This document shows, in pieces, positions 42,099 through 52,995 of a DNA stretch of 64,000 nt. The DNA comes from Rhineura floridana (lineage: Eukaryota; Chordata; Lepidosauria; Squamata; Rhineuridae): NCBI RefSeq assembly GCF_030035675.1, contig NC_084480.1:22773263-22837262 (forward strand). The letters run 5' to 3'. The translations under genes were made by a program, and so were the position numbers. Each line of letters begins with the position of its first letter. Positions within the stretch are counted from its first letter, which is position 1. Below the pieces are notes generated by a model. It did no database searches. It was not told the DNA's origin and worked only from the letters and a program-made list of their open reading frames with translations.

Positions 42099-42887
42099 TT
42101 ATTAATAATAGGATATTCAGGCTACATATACACACACCAAAAATGTTTATATATTTTTATATAAATGTGTTCATTCTTTCCTACTTTTCCTTGGAAATTC
42201 AAGGTAGCTGAGAAATTCAAAAAATTTAAAATACAGATAAAAATGAAAAACATCCCCCCCACACAAATAAACCCAAGAATGCCAAATAAAATGTCATCAA
42301 CTGAAGCCTTTATTTATTTTTAAAAATAAAGTAAGCTTCTAGCCCTTTCACTTGTGGAGATGTAAGCAAAAATGTGCAGCATATTCTACTCAACTGCTCT
42401 TGAGGAACAAACATAAACCTTTTGAGGTACCTATATTTATATTTCCGGCAATGATTCACTGCCTCCTTTAGGCCCCCTTTCAAGAAAATCTCTGGTTATG
42501 GGCTTGACCAAGACTTCTTTTACAAGGCCATATGCTTCTTATGATCAGTAACAACAGAAAGTGCTTTACTTTCTGAGTTTCAAGTCACAATCAGGTGGAT
42601 GGAAGGAATGATGGATGCCAGCACTCTCTCTGATGGAAAACCACTCTTCAAAATAAGGTCTGGTTTGGATTAGTCTGCCTTCCATAAACTCTAAATTGTC
42701 CCATACTCTCCTCCTTTTCTTTTATTTCTTTCTGTGTCCTGAATTCATACTGCCTAATAATCCTCTCATTTTCTAGTAGGATATATCCCCTGGGCTTGAT
42801 TCACTTTTTACCCAATAGCTCTCAACCCATTTGCTCATTTTGCTCTTCTCAGTATTCACTATAATAAATGGCGTATGTATGTGTTAG
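42099..42887. other. Intergenic; old LINE debris
   Basis: AATTCAAGGTAGCTGAGAAA and the A-rich run at 42220-42300 resemble an inverted LINE 3' region. No gene. Confidence 0.35.
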
Positions 42888-43474
42888 TGTCTACAGCCAT
42901 ACTATCCTGAACACACCCAATCTCATCTGATCTCGAAAACTAAGCAGAGTCAGGCCAGATTAATAGTTGGATGGGAGACCGCTTGGGAATACCAGGCAGG
43001 GCTGACTTATCTATTAGGCACAGTAGGCACAGTGCCTAGGGCCCACGATACTTTTAGGGGCCCATGACAATGTTTTAATTTCTTTTAAAATCAGAAGAAG
43101 AAGAAAATAAACTTTTAGGGTCGGAGAAAATGTTTTAATTTTTTTCTCACATCAGAAAAAAATGAAACTTTAAGGGCCCACGGAAATTTATTAAATTTTG
43201 CCTAAAAGAGAAAAAAAATAAAATGTTGAAGTATTTAAAGTTATATCAAAAATAATTTTTAATATTGATATTATTATGGTGGGAGGGGCCCACGAAGGCA
43301 AAAGTGCCTAGGGCCCACGATAATGCGGCCATGATACCGGGTGCCATAGGCTTAGAGGAAGGCAATGGTAAACCACCTCTGAATACCTCTTACCATGAAA
43401 ACCCTGTTAATATATATAAAAAAAATTCATAGGGTCGCCATAAGTCGCAACTGACTAAAAGGTATATAACAACA
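42888..43474 (+). repeat. 5S-headed SINE with Sauria-like tail, interrupted
   Basis: CTACAGCCATACTATCCTGA, ATCTCATCTGATCTCGAAAA and GGATGGGAGACCGCTTGGGA form the 5S rRNA-like head. After the inserted MITE it resumes with ATACCGGGTGCCATAGGCTT, AAGGCAATGGTAAACCACCT and the tail CGCCATAAGTCGCAACTGAC. Same family as 9351, opposite orientation. Confidence 0.85.
42997..43333. repeat. hAT-like MITE inside the 5S-headed SINE
   Basis: 337 bp, starting CAGGGCTGACTTATC and ending GATAATGCGGCCATG: 11 of 15 terminal bases are inverted matches. Flanks ATACCAGG (42989-42996) and ATACCGGG (43334-43341) agree at 7 of 8, an 8-bp hAT-type duplication within the 5S head. AT-rich interior, with GTGCCTAGGGCCCACGATA near both ends. 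No coding sequence. Confidence 0.85.
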
Positions 43475-43549
43475 ATATACTAGTACTGATCTCAGGTCTC
43501 CAAGTGCCTTTGCTTATGTAGCCAAAACAACATCGTACATACACAATAG

Positions 43550-43815
43550 GTATCAGGAGGCTTGGAGGAATCCCAAGGTTTGCAAAAGTTAAAAAGAAAT
43601 TGTTTGAAGAAAACTCCAGGGTGCAGTGAGGAGAAGCCAAAACCAGCCCATTAAGTTCTCAGCATGCCCAGTAGCCATGGAATGCTTTTGGAGGGGGAAC
43701 ACCAGAAAGGAGGAAGAATGGAATGTAGTAACCTAAAAGAAGACAGAGCTGTAACCAGCCTTGAACAGGAGCACTCCACGCTGCAACATTGTGTTGCAGT
43801 GCAGGCCCCACTTGT
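43550..43815 (+). repeat. Unnamed repeat with CTGCAACA hairpin end
   Basis: CCCAAGGTTTGCAAAAGTTA, GCATGCCCAGTAGCCATGGA and the hairpin CTGCAACATTGTGTTGCAG (43781-43799), followed by GGCCCCACTTGTG. Confidence 0.6.
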
Positions 43816-44089
43816 GAATTCATAATCATCTATTCTTGGAACAAATCTCAGCTTTAAGTGGTTAAATTATTCGATCCAACCCAAATGCATAAAATAGGGA
43901 GAGGCAACTTGCAGCTGTGGAGGGGGCTCAGTCCAGCACAGAGACTTCCAATATGTGCTCAGCCACTATCTCCCAAGCAAGCCAAGAAAACACAGGCAGA
44001 GGTTCAGTGCCCCACTCCCCAATAAGAACGTCCATAGAGATCTCTCCTGATGCACCCTCAGCTGCTCTGAGTGAGTCCCACATACAGGC

Positions 44090-44407
44090 AGAGAGAGAGA
44101 GAGACAGAAAAAGGAAGTGAAAGTGATCAACTGAAGTGGGTAAAGTCAATCTTACTGGCCCTTAGCCTTTGGTCAGGGCTGTCATCAAAAAAAAAGTTGC
44201 CAAGGGCATAAGGTTATGGGCATATTTGTGGGGGTGGTGACAAAGGGAAGGGCAAGTGCCCTCCCAAATCATCAGCTCACCCCCCATTATATTTTGCCCA
44301 CCTAAAACTATCCTTTGCCCTTGTGTGACCCCCCCAGTTTTTTTTCCTGGTGTCTGGATCCCCCTTCCCAATATTTTTTTTCTGGTGCTGTTGCTGAATT
44401 ACATAGC
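44090..44407. other. Intergenic, nothing recognised
   Basis: A GAGA-rich patch (44091-44105) and T-runs at 44337 and 44375. No placed feature. Confidence 0.4.
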
Positions 44408-44977
44408 AAGTCCAAATACCAGGCCAAGTTGAAGGTTCTAGTTTTGGTGTACAAAGCCCTATACAGCTTGGGACCAGGATACCTGAAAGACCGTCTTACT
44501 ACCCCTTATATACCAGTCGATCATTGCGCTCTGCAGGTGAGGGCCTCCTGCAGATACCATCTTATCAGGAGGTCCGTTCTGCACAATATAGGAAACAGTC
44601 CTTTAGTGTGGCGGCACCTACCCTGTGGAATTCCCTTCCTTTGAATATTAGGCAGGCGCCATCTCTGCTATCTTTTCGACGCCTTTTGAAGACTTTCCTC
44701 TTTCAACAAGCCTTTTAAGTTGAGACCTATCCCAGTCTGCATCTGTGTTGGAATTACTTTTTAATATGTTTTCTAAAAAATGTATGTTTTTTAAGCCTTT
44801 TTTAAAGATGTTTTAAAGCTTTTTAAAAAAATGTTTTTAAAGTTGTTTTGTTTTGGTGTATTTTAAGGTCTGTTTTTAGGATGTTTTGATGTGTTTTTAG
44901 CACTTCTGTTTGCCGCCCTGGGCTCCTGCTGGGAGGAAGGGCGGGATATAAATCAAATAAATAAATAAATAGATAAA
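44408..44977 (+). mobile_element. L2-like LINE 3' fragment, sister of 37458
   Basis: It starts within the LHWLP...AKFKVL block and runs through GEGLLQIPSYQEVRSAQYRK, FSVAAPTLWNSLPLNIRQAP and LLKTFLFQQAF to the same 3' UTR and (AAAT)n tail. It differs from 37458 by only scattered bases over the shared coding 300 bp, including a small insertion that shifts the frame before SLRSAGEG. Confidence 0.88.
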
Positions 44978-45139
44978 TGTGCATCATGGAGTTATGCATC
45001 TAATCCTTCAGCCCATTGTGTATTTGCTATGTAATGCACACAGCAGGATCCTAAAGTGGAGGCAGAGGATATTTTACAACTTGGAGATGGGACTTTATTC
45101 CCTCCAATTACAGTTTGCAAAAGTTTGCAAGTTTAATCA

Positions 45140-45312
45140 GGGTAGCGGTTAAGGTGTCGGACTGCGACCTGGGAGACCAGGGTTCAAATCCCCATATAGC
45201 CATGAAGCTCACTGGGTGACCTTGAGCCAGTCACTGCCTCTCAGCCTCATGAAAACCCGAGTCATAGGGTCGCCATAAGTTGGAATCGACATGAAGGCCG
45301 TACACACACACA
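45140..45312 (+). repeat. Sauria-type tRNA SINE, internal deletion
   Basis: AGCGGTTAAGGTGTCGGACT, GGTTCAAATCCCCATATAGC and AAGTTGGAATCGACATGAAG. Lacks the GGCAATGGTAAACC segment of 36462, as does 45838, so this is a shorter subfamily. Confidence 0.85.
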
Positions 45313-45837
45313 GCGGTAGCAAATACAGCAAAAACAATGCAACATGTCCCCAACAGAATGTAAGATATGTGTTCAGAATATAATGATTCCCAAAGTTTCA
45401 TGCATCAAACGAGGCACCAGGGCAAGAGCTGCTTGCAGAGAAGTCCAAGATAGGAAGATCAGGGTTGCCACAGGGAAAAACCTTAAAAGCTCTAAATAAA
45501 ATACAAGGCAGATACAAATACATAAAGCCACTAAGAGGAATTTACTCTTCCATTCCCTCCTACACACATAAATTATAATTTCATTACCCAATTCAAGGTG
45601 ACAAAAGCCTATCCCTTGATCTATGGCATGATCACCTCTGTTCCTCTCCAGTTCTCTCTCTTTCTGAACAAAAACTGACAAGAACAGCCCCCTCCTTAAA
45701 TGTTTCTCCACCCACAGGGCCAAACCAATAATCCATACAGATTACACTAGGTAAAGCTGCCCAATGTGGCTCTGATTGACTTTTTTTCCAACTAGGTACA
45801 TCACCCTAAACATTAATTTCCCCCTCTCTTAATGTAG
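45313..45837. other. Intergenic, nothing recognised
   Basis: The 116-codon - frame at 45373-45723 has no domain and no conserved look. Confidence 0.35.
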
Positions 45838-46020
45838 TGGTGTAGTGTAGTGGTTAAGGTGTTGGACTACGATCTGGGAGACCAGGGTTTGAATCCCCCC
45901 ACAGCCATGAAGCTCACTGGGTGACCTAGGGCCAGTCATTGCCTCTCAGCCTCATGAAAACCCTATTCATAGGGTCACCATAAATCGGAATCCACTTGAA
46001 GGCAGTACATTTACATTTTT
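45838..46020 (+). repeat. Sauria-type tRNA SINE, short subfamily
   Basis: TGTAGTGGTTAAGGTGTTGG, GGTTTGAATCCCCCCACAGC, AAATCGGAATCCACTTGAAG and end TACATTTACATTTTT. Confidence 0.85.
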
Positions 46021-46322
46021 TAATGCCTAGTTGCTCTTTTTTCTTGCTTTCTCCACCGATCAAGGAACCTGTGTGTTTCACCTAAAAATGGATACAGACC
46101 TGGACAACAGCTTTTTCTTTTTTAGAAATTCCAGAGATGGGGAATCAGCCATTATTATGTTTCTTCTTCCCAGAGTACAACCTGATACCATACCAGCATG
46201 GCACCTCAAAGAGCCTCATCTGAATCTCTTCTACCTCCTCCTGCATTCTATGTTAAGACTCTGACCAGTTGCAGGTGCCAATGGAGACACATGTCCCTCC
46301 TCACTTTGCTTATAATCTAGTC

Positions 46323-46458
46323 CGGGGTAGCCAATGTGGTGCCCTCCAGATGTTGTTGGACTCTAACTCCCATCAGTCCAGCCAGAATTGCCAGTGGGCA
46401 AGGATGATGGGAGTTTGAGTCCAGTAACATCTGGAGGGCACCATGTTAGCTACCCCTG
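46323..46458. repeat. Palindromic hAT-like MITE, family B, best copy
   Basis: CGGGGTAGCCAATGTGGTGC faces GGCACCATGTTAGCTACCCCTG. The flanks ATCTAGTC (46315-46322) and ATCTAGTT (46459-46466) agree at 7 of 8. 136 bp, non-coding, almost fully palindromic. Confidence 0.85.
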
Positions 46459-46560
46459 ATCTAGTTGGATGAAGAGTTCTGGAGGCCTAAAATGCTTATG
46501 CTCTATATTTTGGTTGGCCTAATAATGGTATTACCCTAATATGGATTTTGGAGTATATTC

Positions 46561-46743
46561 TTGAGAAGCTCATTTTTCTGGATGGAAAAAAAGGAGTCAT
46601 TTCTGCTCAGTCTCAGACAAGCCTACAAAGACAAACTAGCATCACTATCAGGAGTTCCCCAAGGAATTCTGGGAACACATATTTTGTTTTGCTCTAACAA
46701 AATTTGTAGTTGCAGAATTATCTATGCCCCTGTGCCAGAGTGA
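46561..46743 (+). mobile_element. Possible old LINE reverse-transcriptase remnant
   Basis: The frame contains SGVPQGILGTHILF, similar to the SGVPQGS.LGP.LF motif of LINE polymerases. The surrounding residues do not confirm it. Confidence 0.25.
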
Positions 46744-47109
46744 CTTCAGCCTTCTGTGATGATCCAGAACATAATCTAGAGATAAAGGATTCTAATCCAA
46801 AACATATTGGAAAGGGCCTGAAGGAGATCAATCCAATAAACTGAAACAATACTTAGGAAACTGCAGAAAATTGAAAAGGGTAGTGAACTTTCTGGTATTG
46901 GCTGCTATTCTTGAAACAAACTTACTTAGAGTCAAAATAAAAGGGGGGAAACTCATGTAACAGTAACCAGATTATCCCCTTTTTCTAGATGAAAAAGTCT
47001 TTTGGAAGGGATGGCTGAGGCCAGAAAAATGGTGGGGAAAGCAGCCACTTAAACCTTTTCCTGCCTGCCATTTCTCTGATTTTAATTGCCCCTCCAGGAG
47101 CTTTTCACA
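46744..47109. other. Intergenic, nothing recognised
   Basis: No placed feature. Confidence 0.4.
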
Positions 47110-47840
47110 TATGTTTCAAACTAGGGGCTCTGCTCCTGTTTGCTTTGCTCGCCAACCCCACCTACCATCGCCAAAACTCCCCCTCCCTCCCATGGGTCAC
47201 CAAAGCTCCCCCTTCCCCCCCCCACAGGTTGCCAAAGCTATCCACACCGGAGCTCCCCCCACTCCTCCATGGGTTGCCAAAGCACTTCTTCCCCCCACTG
47301 GTCACAAGAGCCCCCATGGGTCACCAAATCCCCTCCTGCCCTGACACCCCCACACCCACATACACCCCCCAATCACACACGGACAGACACACATACACAC
47401 ACATACACAAGGACACTCTGTGTGTGTGTGTCTCTCTTGTGCATGCACACACACACACACAAACAGAAACACACTCCACCATGCCACCCCCCACCCCCTC
47501 ACCACCACCCTCTCCATCACCACCCCGAACCACCAGTCACTGGCACTCCCAACTCCAACCCTCTTGCCTCTGCTGCTGGGCCACTACCACCAGCCTCCTA
47601 CCCACCCAAGCAAGGCCCAAGCCACAGCCCTCCCACCTTATGCGGGCCTCTGCCCACAAGGCCTTCATAGCCTCTAACGGCCTCTGACACTGACACAGCC
47701 TCTGCCCACAAGGCCTGCATGGCCTCCAGCGCTGCCGCAACCTCCACCCGTATGGTCTGTATGGCTCCGGGGCCCTCCAACACTGCCATCATGTAGCTCG
47801 CCCAGCCCTGCCCCACCGTCACATTGTGTGAGGGCATGAG
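47110..47840. repeat. C-rich low-complexity and minisatellite-like tract
   Basis: Imperfect units around CACCAAAGCTCCC recur at 47171, 47200, 47232, 47277 and 47323 (roughly 20-45 bp apart). Then (CA)n/(GT)n at 47380-47461, a CACC-rich stretch, and two 52-bp-spaced units starting GCCTCTGCCCACAAGGCCT (47646, 47698). Long overlapping frames on both strands are by-products of the base bias. Confidence 0.75.
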
Positions 47841-48306
47841 GGCTTACATTTTTATATATATGGAAAGGGGAGACATTAAATAAATTGGGTGATGGTCAAA
47901 TACCAAAGAGCATATTGCAGCAACCGAACAACAACTGGCCATATTGTTTTAATTATGAAGTGTGATGCTGGGGAATGGATCACCAATACCCGATGCTCCT
48001 TAAAGCTCCTTTTCTTAAAAATCAGTATTAGTTTTCCGAATCGGCACTGCAAAGAAAAGTCATTGTAATCTTATTGATTATAGCTCTCATAAAGCAACTT
48101 CCTCTGAGTTTTTTTTCTTCTTCTTTCAAATGATCGTTTGCTCTTTGGCTTCCTTCAGAAGTCCTCTCTGCCCTTAGACAAATATTTCTGAAAATAAGGC
48201 AGGATTGATTAAAGTTGGTTCAGGCGCACAACTCTACCTTGGCCTGTTTTCTAAAAAATGGACAAATCCTTTCTTCAATTTCTGATGCTCACGCTGTGAG
48301 TGCTGT
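47841..48306. other. Intergenic, nothing recognised
   Basis: No placed feature. Confidence 0.4.
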
Positions 48307-48580
48307 TGCAAAATGGCACCAGCCATGCACAAAAGGGAGAACTCAGCAGGCATTGGGGAACCTCAAGGTTTGGAAAGTAAAAAAGAAAAAGGTTTTTTTT
48401 TAATATGGGGGACTCCAAAAAATAGGCCAGTGACCATGTTCAGTGGCCACAATGCTGGCTGGCAAATGGGAGGAGGGGAAGGAAAACAGAACAGCAGGGA
48501 ATGGACTGGAGAGATAGGATTCCTAATCAAGGAGCACTCCATACTACAGCATTTTGTTGCAGGACCCACTTGTTCTGTCC
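48307..48580 (+). repeat. Unnamed repeat with CTGCAACA hairpin end
   Basis: GTTGCAAAATGGCACCAGCC at the left, CCTCAAGGTTTGGAAAGTAA within, and CTACAGCATTTTGTTGCAGG (48544-48563) followed by ACCCACTTGTTC at the right. Confidence 0.65.
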
Positions 48581-48604
48581 ATGATAACATTTTCCCTTAG
48601 GATA

Positions 48605-49035
48605 CATTTACTTGCAGGATTGCCATACCTCATACATGCCCAGTCACCTCCTTTGATCTATAGAAGTGGTACTGTTGCAGGTGCCACATAATACTTGTTT
48701 CACAGCTGTAAAAAACCAAACTTTTAGTGTGGCAGCATCTCTACTTTGCAGTTCCCTGGCTATTGACATCAAGCAGGTGCCTTTGCTGTTCTCATTATAG
48801 AGCCTGCTTAAAACATGTTAGTCTAGGCAAGTCATTCCAGACATGCAGAAGTGACTTGTATTTTAATCTGTTTTTAGCTTATTGTTGATTGTAATTAGTT
48901 TTTAATGTTTTAAATACTTGTTTTTAACTGTCTTTTATTGATAATTTAATGTTTTATTTTATGCTTTTTGTAAACCGCTTTGAGGTTTTGTTACAATCAA
49001 CTGGTACATGAATCTTGTTCAATAAAATAAAAATG
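48605..49035 (+). mobile_element. L2-like LINE 3' fragment, old
   Basis: TTTTAGTGTGGCAGCATCTC and ATTGACATCAAGCAGGTGCC parallel the FSVAAP.LW.SLPL.IRQAP coding of 37458. A T-rich 3' UTR and GTAAACCGCTTTGAGGTTTT end with AATAAAATAAA. Confidence 0.65.
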
Positions 49036-51713
49036 GACAGTGTCTGAGAAATCCATAGAGGTGGTAGGCAACCCTTTACTAAGGAGCAAAACAAAGTACT
49101 TATTTTCTTCTTTCAAGATGTGGTTACTGTTCACTCCTACACACTTCTGAATACCCATGGACTATTTTCCAGAGACATAACGCATATACATTTCCTTGTC
49201 ATAAAAAGACATGTTTGGCCAGAAGCTTTCTTTTTAAAAATATTGCTGTATATAATCTGCATCATTGGGAAAATTTAAAAGCTTCCCAAATGGATAATGG
49301 AAAAATCTGAGCTTCCTCTGAATGTGAGTGACTGCTGGCCTGGGTAAATGCCTGCTTTGTTTTTGGCAGAGAATTAGACAAGAGAAACAGCTACAGATGT
49401 CTTCTGCCTTATGAAATTACTTGCCAAACTTTTTGGAGCAATAAAGCTGGCCCTACGCAGAGAAAACATCAGGTCCACTATTAATATTCCATTCATTCCT
49501 TGAGGTCACAATTAAGTTCAGAATTCCATTATGGCTTCTGTGCATGTGCACACGTGCACATACACACACACACACACACATCCCAGTAGAAGGACACCAG
49601 GAAGAATCTCTTTCCAAACTTTCAGCAAAGTTCTGTGTTTTTGTGATAAAGATGTGATGAAAGCCTGGTCCTGTTGGAAGTGCAACAGCAGGGATAATTC
49701 AGTTTGTAACTTAAGGGTTAATTCTGTTGGTGTTAACTAAGCAACCAGACAGAGTTGCATGATCTTTGCTGAGGTAGCATGTGCTCTGATTAGCTATGTA
49801 GTTCTGCGGGAGTTTTTCCTAGGTATATTTCGTTATATGTCTCCCTGCTATGTACAAGGCCTGACCTAAGGCAAAACCTCTCTGTTCCGTTCTTCTCAAG
49901 CTATATACTGATTTTGTTCAGCAAAATGTTATCCGGACTTTTCTTTCTGGACTCTGTCTGCATTATTTAAGTGCCTGTGCTAACAGGTCCTGCCTCAGCA
50001 CAGTGTGAATGTAGTGTTCAGAAAGCTCAGCCTGGGCTTTGGGGCAACAGTCAGCTCAGCTGGGAAAAGGGAGAGGCAGAAAGACTGGAAGCCAGGCCTC
50101 CTGTATCAGAGAGCAATACTGTGAAAGCCCTGGGGTCACCAGCACAGTGCCCATCAGTTTGGTGGTGCCCTTGACAACTTCATCATGAGGTGGGCAAGGA
50201 TGGTGACATTTTTTTCCTCCTCGAAAAAGGAGGTACAAGTGGAAGAGGAAACTGCAAGAGTGACATTCTTTCCCACTTCCTCTTTCAGCTCTATTTGCTT
50301 TTCAAGGCTTGATCAGCATGTGAGTAGCTGGACAGAAAGTGGAGCAACAGAGAGAGTAAAAGAGAAAGGGGGAAGGGAGGACAGAAAGGGGAGCACTCTG
50401 GGAGACTGAGGGCAGGAAAATAGAGCAGCCAGAGGGGAGGCAGGGGGAGGAGTGAGTCAGTGGGATGAGAGACAATGAAGGTACACACACAAGTGAGAGC
50501 CAGTAAAGCATATCCACTTGAAATTGTATGATTTGTTCACACACATACACACAGAAAGAGAGAGAGATCACAGATCACATCTGTCTCCATTGGCTCAACC
50601 ATAAAAATCACCGCTCTGGTGCTTTCCAGCACTGCAACGGCACAAAAACATGGATCTGAGGTGTGGATCCAAGGTATGAATCCTCATGGATCCACATAAT
50701 TTTTACAAGGGATGCCCTCTCTGTTCACATATAATGTTCTGCAATCTGTTGGTGCTTTTGTGTTGTCACCCTATGTAAAAATTAAGAAGTTCCGTGAGAA
50801 TTTCTTGGATCAATGGGCCCTGAAAGGTTGGTGGCACCTGTTACATATCCATAGGAGCAGACTGAAGAAAAGCCTATTTCTTCAGAAAGAAGAAAAGAAA
50901 TGCCCCGTGATCCTTGTTTTGATAGATTCCATCTACATCTCTTTGCTGGGTTTTATATACTCCTGCTGGTGTGCTGTGATTGGCTGCAGAGTTAATCTTC
51001 AGAGTTAATCAGAATCCAGTCCTCTGTTGCGGCTGTGGAGTGGGTGGGATGGGTTAAATGTAGGCAATGCAGTCATTTTGGGCTCTCCATTGACTTCAAA
51101 GGGGATGTTTTAACTATAGGGATGTCTATTGCAGTAGGAATAACGTTACACCATTTTTGTGGATAGAGCACCTACAAGATCTCACTCCTGCCTTGCGCTT
51201 TTTAAAGTCTGCCCAGTTTCTCACTTTTTCCTAGTAGAGTCCTCTTGGCATAAGGGTTACACTGGGTGTTGCCTCTGACACTCCACATGGATATTACTAC
51301 CCCAGAATATTTTTTTCTGCCAGTTGAGTGTAGAACTCTGCTCATTGGGCTATCTTTGAGGATAGGATCTGTTACATTCAGTAGAAACTCACCATATATT
51401 TTCCAGGAATCTCTGTGGCAATAAGAACTAGAACCCCCTCCCAAAAATCAAAGAGATATTCAGGATTTCCTGCAGGTCCCAGATTAAGGTGGCTATGGAC
51501 CCTACTTTGCAGGGGACAATCCTCTGTTTGAAGGGCTGTCCATTCCAAATCTGCTTTAAAGGCAAAAGAACCCCACGAAAGGATAGCAGCAGGGTCCCCA
51601 ATGTTTCCCATCACAGTTGTAGCACTTGGACAAGAGACCAAACAAGTACACAGGTCCTAGTCTTCCCCACTATGTGAAGATGTATTTCTATAACAGTTAT
51701 AGTAATTATTTTC
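49036..51713. other. Intergenic, mostly unassigned
   Basis: Includes a (CA)n microsatellite at 49561-49580 and purine-rich tracts at 50330-50460 and 50550-50568. No coding exon was recognised. Confidence 0.4.
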
Positions 51714-51822
51714 AAACTTACAAGATCTAAACAGGGTGGTTCACGACAGATGCTATTGGAGGTCGCTGATTCATAGGGTCACCATAAGTCATGATCGACT
51801 TGAAGGCACATAACAACAACAA
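51714..51822 (+). mobile_element. RTE/BovB-like LINE extreme 3' end
   Basis: TTACAAGATCTAAACAGGGT, GATGCTATTGGAGGTCGCTG and ATCGACTTGAAGGCACATAA with (AAC)n: about 110 bp of the end seen at 19447. Confidence 0.8.
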
Positions 51823-52829
51823 AGTAGGCTTCAATCCAGAAATCCTCAGGAGTTGCAAACATGGCACCTGTGGGCACAATGGCATCCTTTCTTAAAGCTT
51901 CAGAGTCCCCCACACATCCACCCGGATCATCAGGTGGTAAGAGTGGTTACCTTTTTCTCCCTTGAAAAGTACATGGAGCTGAAAGGGGAACTTAGAAGAG
52001 TGACACAGTTCCCCACTTCCTCTTTTGATTCTATTCATTCTACTGGATCTGACTTTTAGCAAGATCCCTTGGAAAAACAAAGTGTGTATACATACATGTT
52101 TTCAATTTCTGTCTCCTTGGGACAAAATGATGATATGGGGAAGGGGAAGTGACTGTTGGTATTTTAAAAAATATGTGTGAAATAGGAATAGTTTCATGGT
52201 CCTATTTCTTAGCAAAGATATAAACACAAGCAGCAGGATGAGAATCAACCAGTCCACCCTTTCCCTCAGACACAATCTTCTTCAGTAAAAGATAAAGAAT
52301 GTTTACTCACGACCTTTCATATGTTCAGGAAACATAGACTCTAGCTTAGATGAAATAAAAGTAGAAGTCTCAGTCCATGATAATGGTCATCTTGGAGAGG
52401 AGCATGTGCATGCTTCACTCTCCTCAGGCTTAATGGAGAATATGCAAAAACTACCAGACAAAAGAGGAGGAAGAGAAGCCAGGTAACCACACCCTTTAGG
52501 AAGTTACATCACTGGTAAACGGGATATTTCCCAAATATCCTTTAAAGGGAACATGCAAGTTTGCTTATTCTAACAGTGACCAGGGTGGGTTGTGCTCATG
52601 GGACTCAACCAAAACTCCAAATGTGCCCACAGACCTAAAAATGTTGGCAACCAGCCCTGACTGATCAACTGTTATGGGCTGACAAGACCTCCATCAGGTG
52701 CAATGAATGTAATCCCCATGTACTGGTTCTGGGTTAGGGTGACCCCAATATTTTCAAACTCTGACTGCAAGTAAACATGGTGAAAGACAGGTGTTTTAAT
52801 CTTACATTTGTCTGATTTTTCATTAAAAG
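51823..52829. other. Intergenic, nothing recognised
   Basis: No placed feature. Confidence 0.4.
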
Positions 52830-52995
52830 GTTGCATATACACTATAAATTTAAAGCACATTATTTTCCCCAGAGAATCCTGGGAACTGTAGTTTACCTCT
52901 CACAGAGCTACAATCTCCAGCACCCTTAACAAACTACAGTTCCCAGGATTCTTCAGGAGAAGTCATGTGCTTTAAATCTATGGTATGTATGCAGT
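52830..52995. repeat. Palindromic MITE, family C, short copy
   Basis: GCATATACACTATAAATTTA and CTGGGAACTGTAGTTTACCT face AAACTACAGTTCCCAGGATT and TTTAAATCTATGGTATGTAT. Confidence 0.7.

Noticed and set aside
47140-47687. 176- and 180-codon proline/histidine/threonine-rich frames
   Set aside because: Two different frames of the same C-rich tract are both open, which is what the base bias alone produces.
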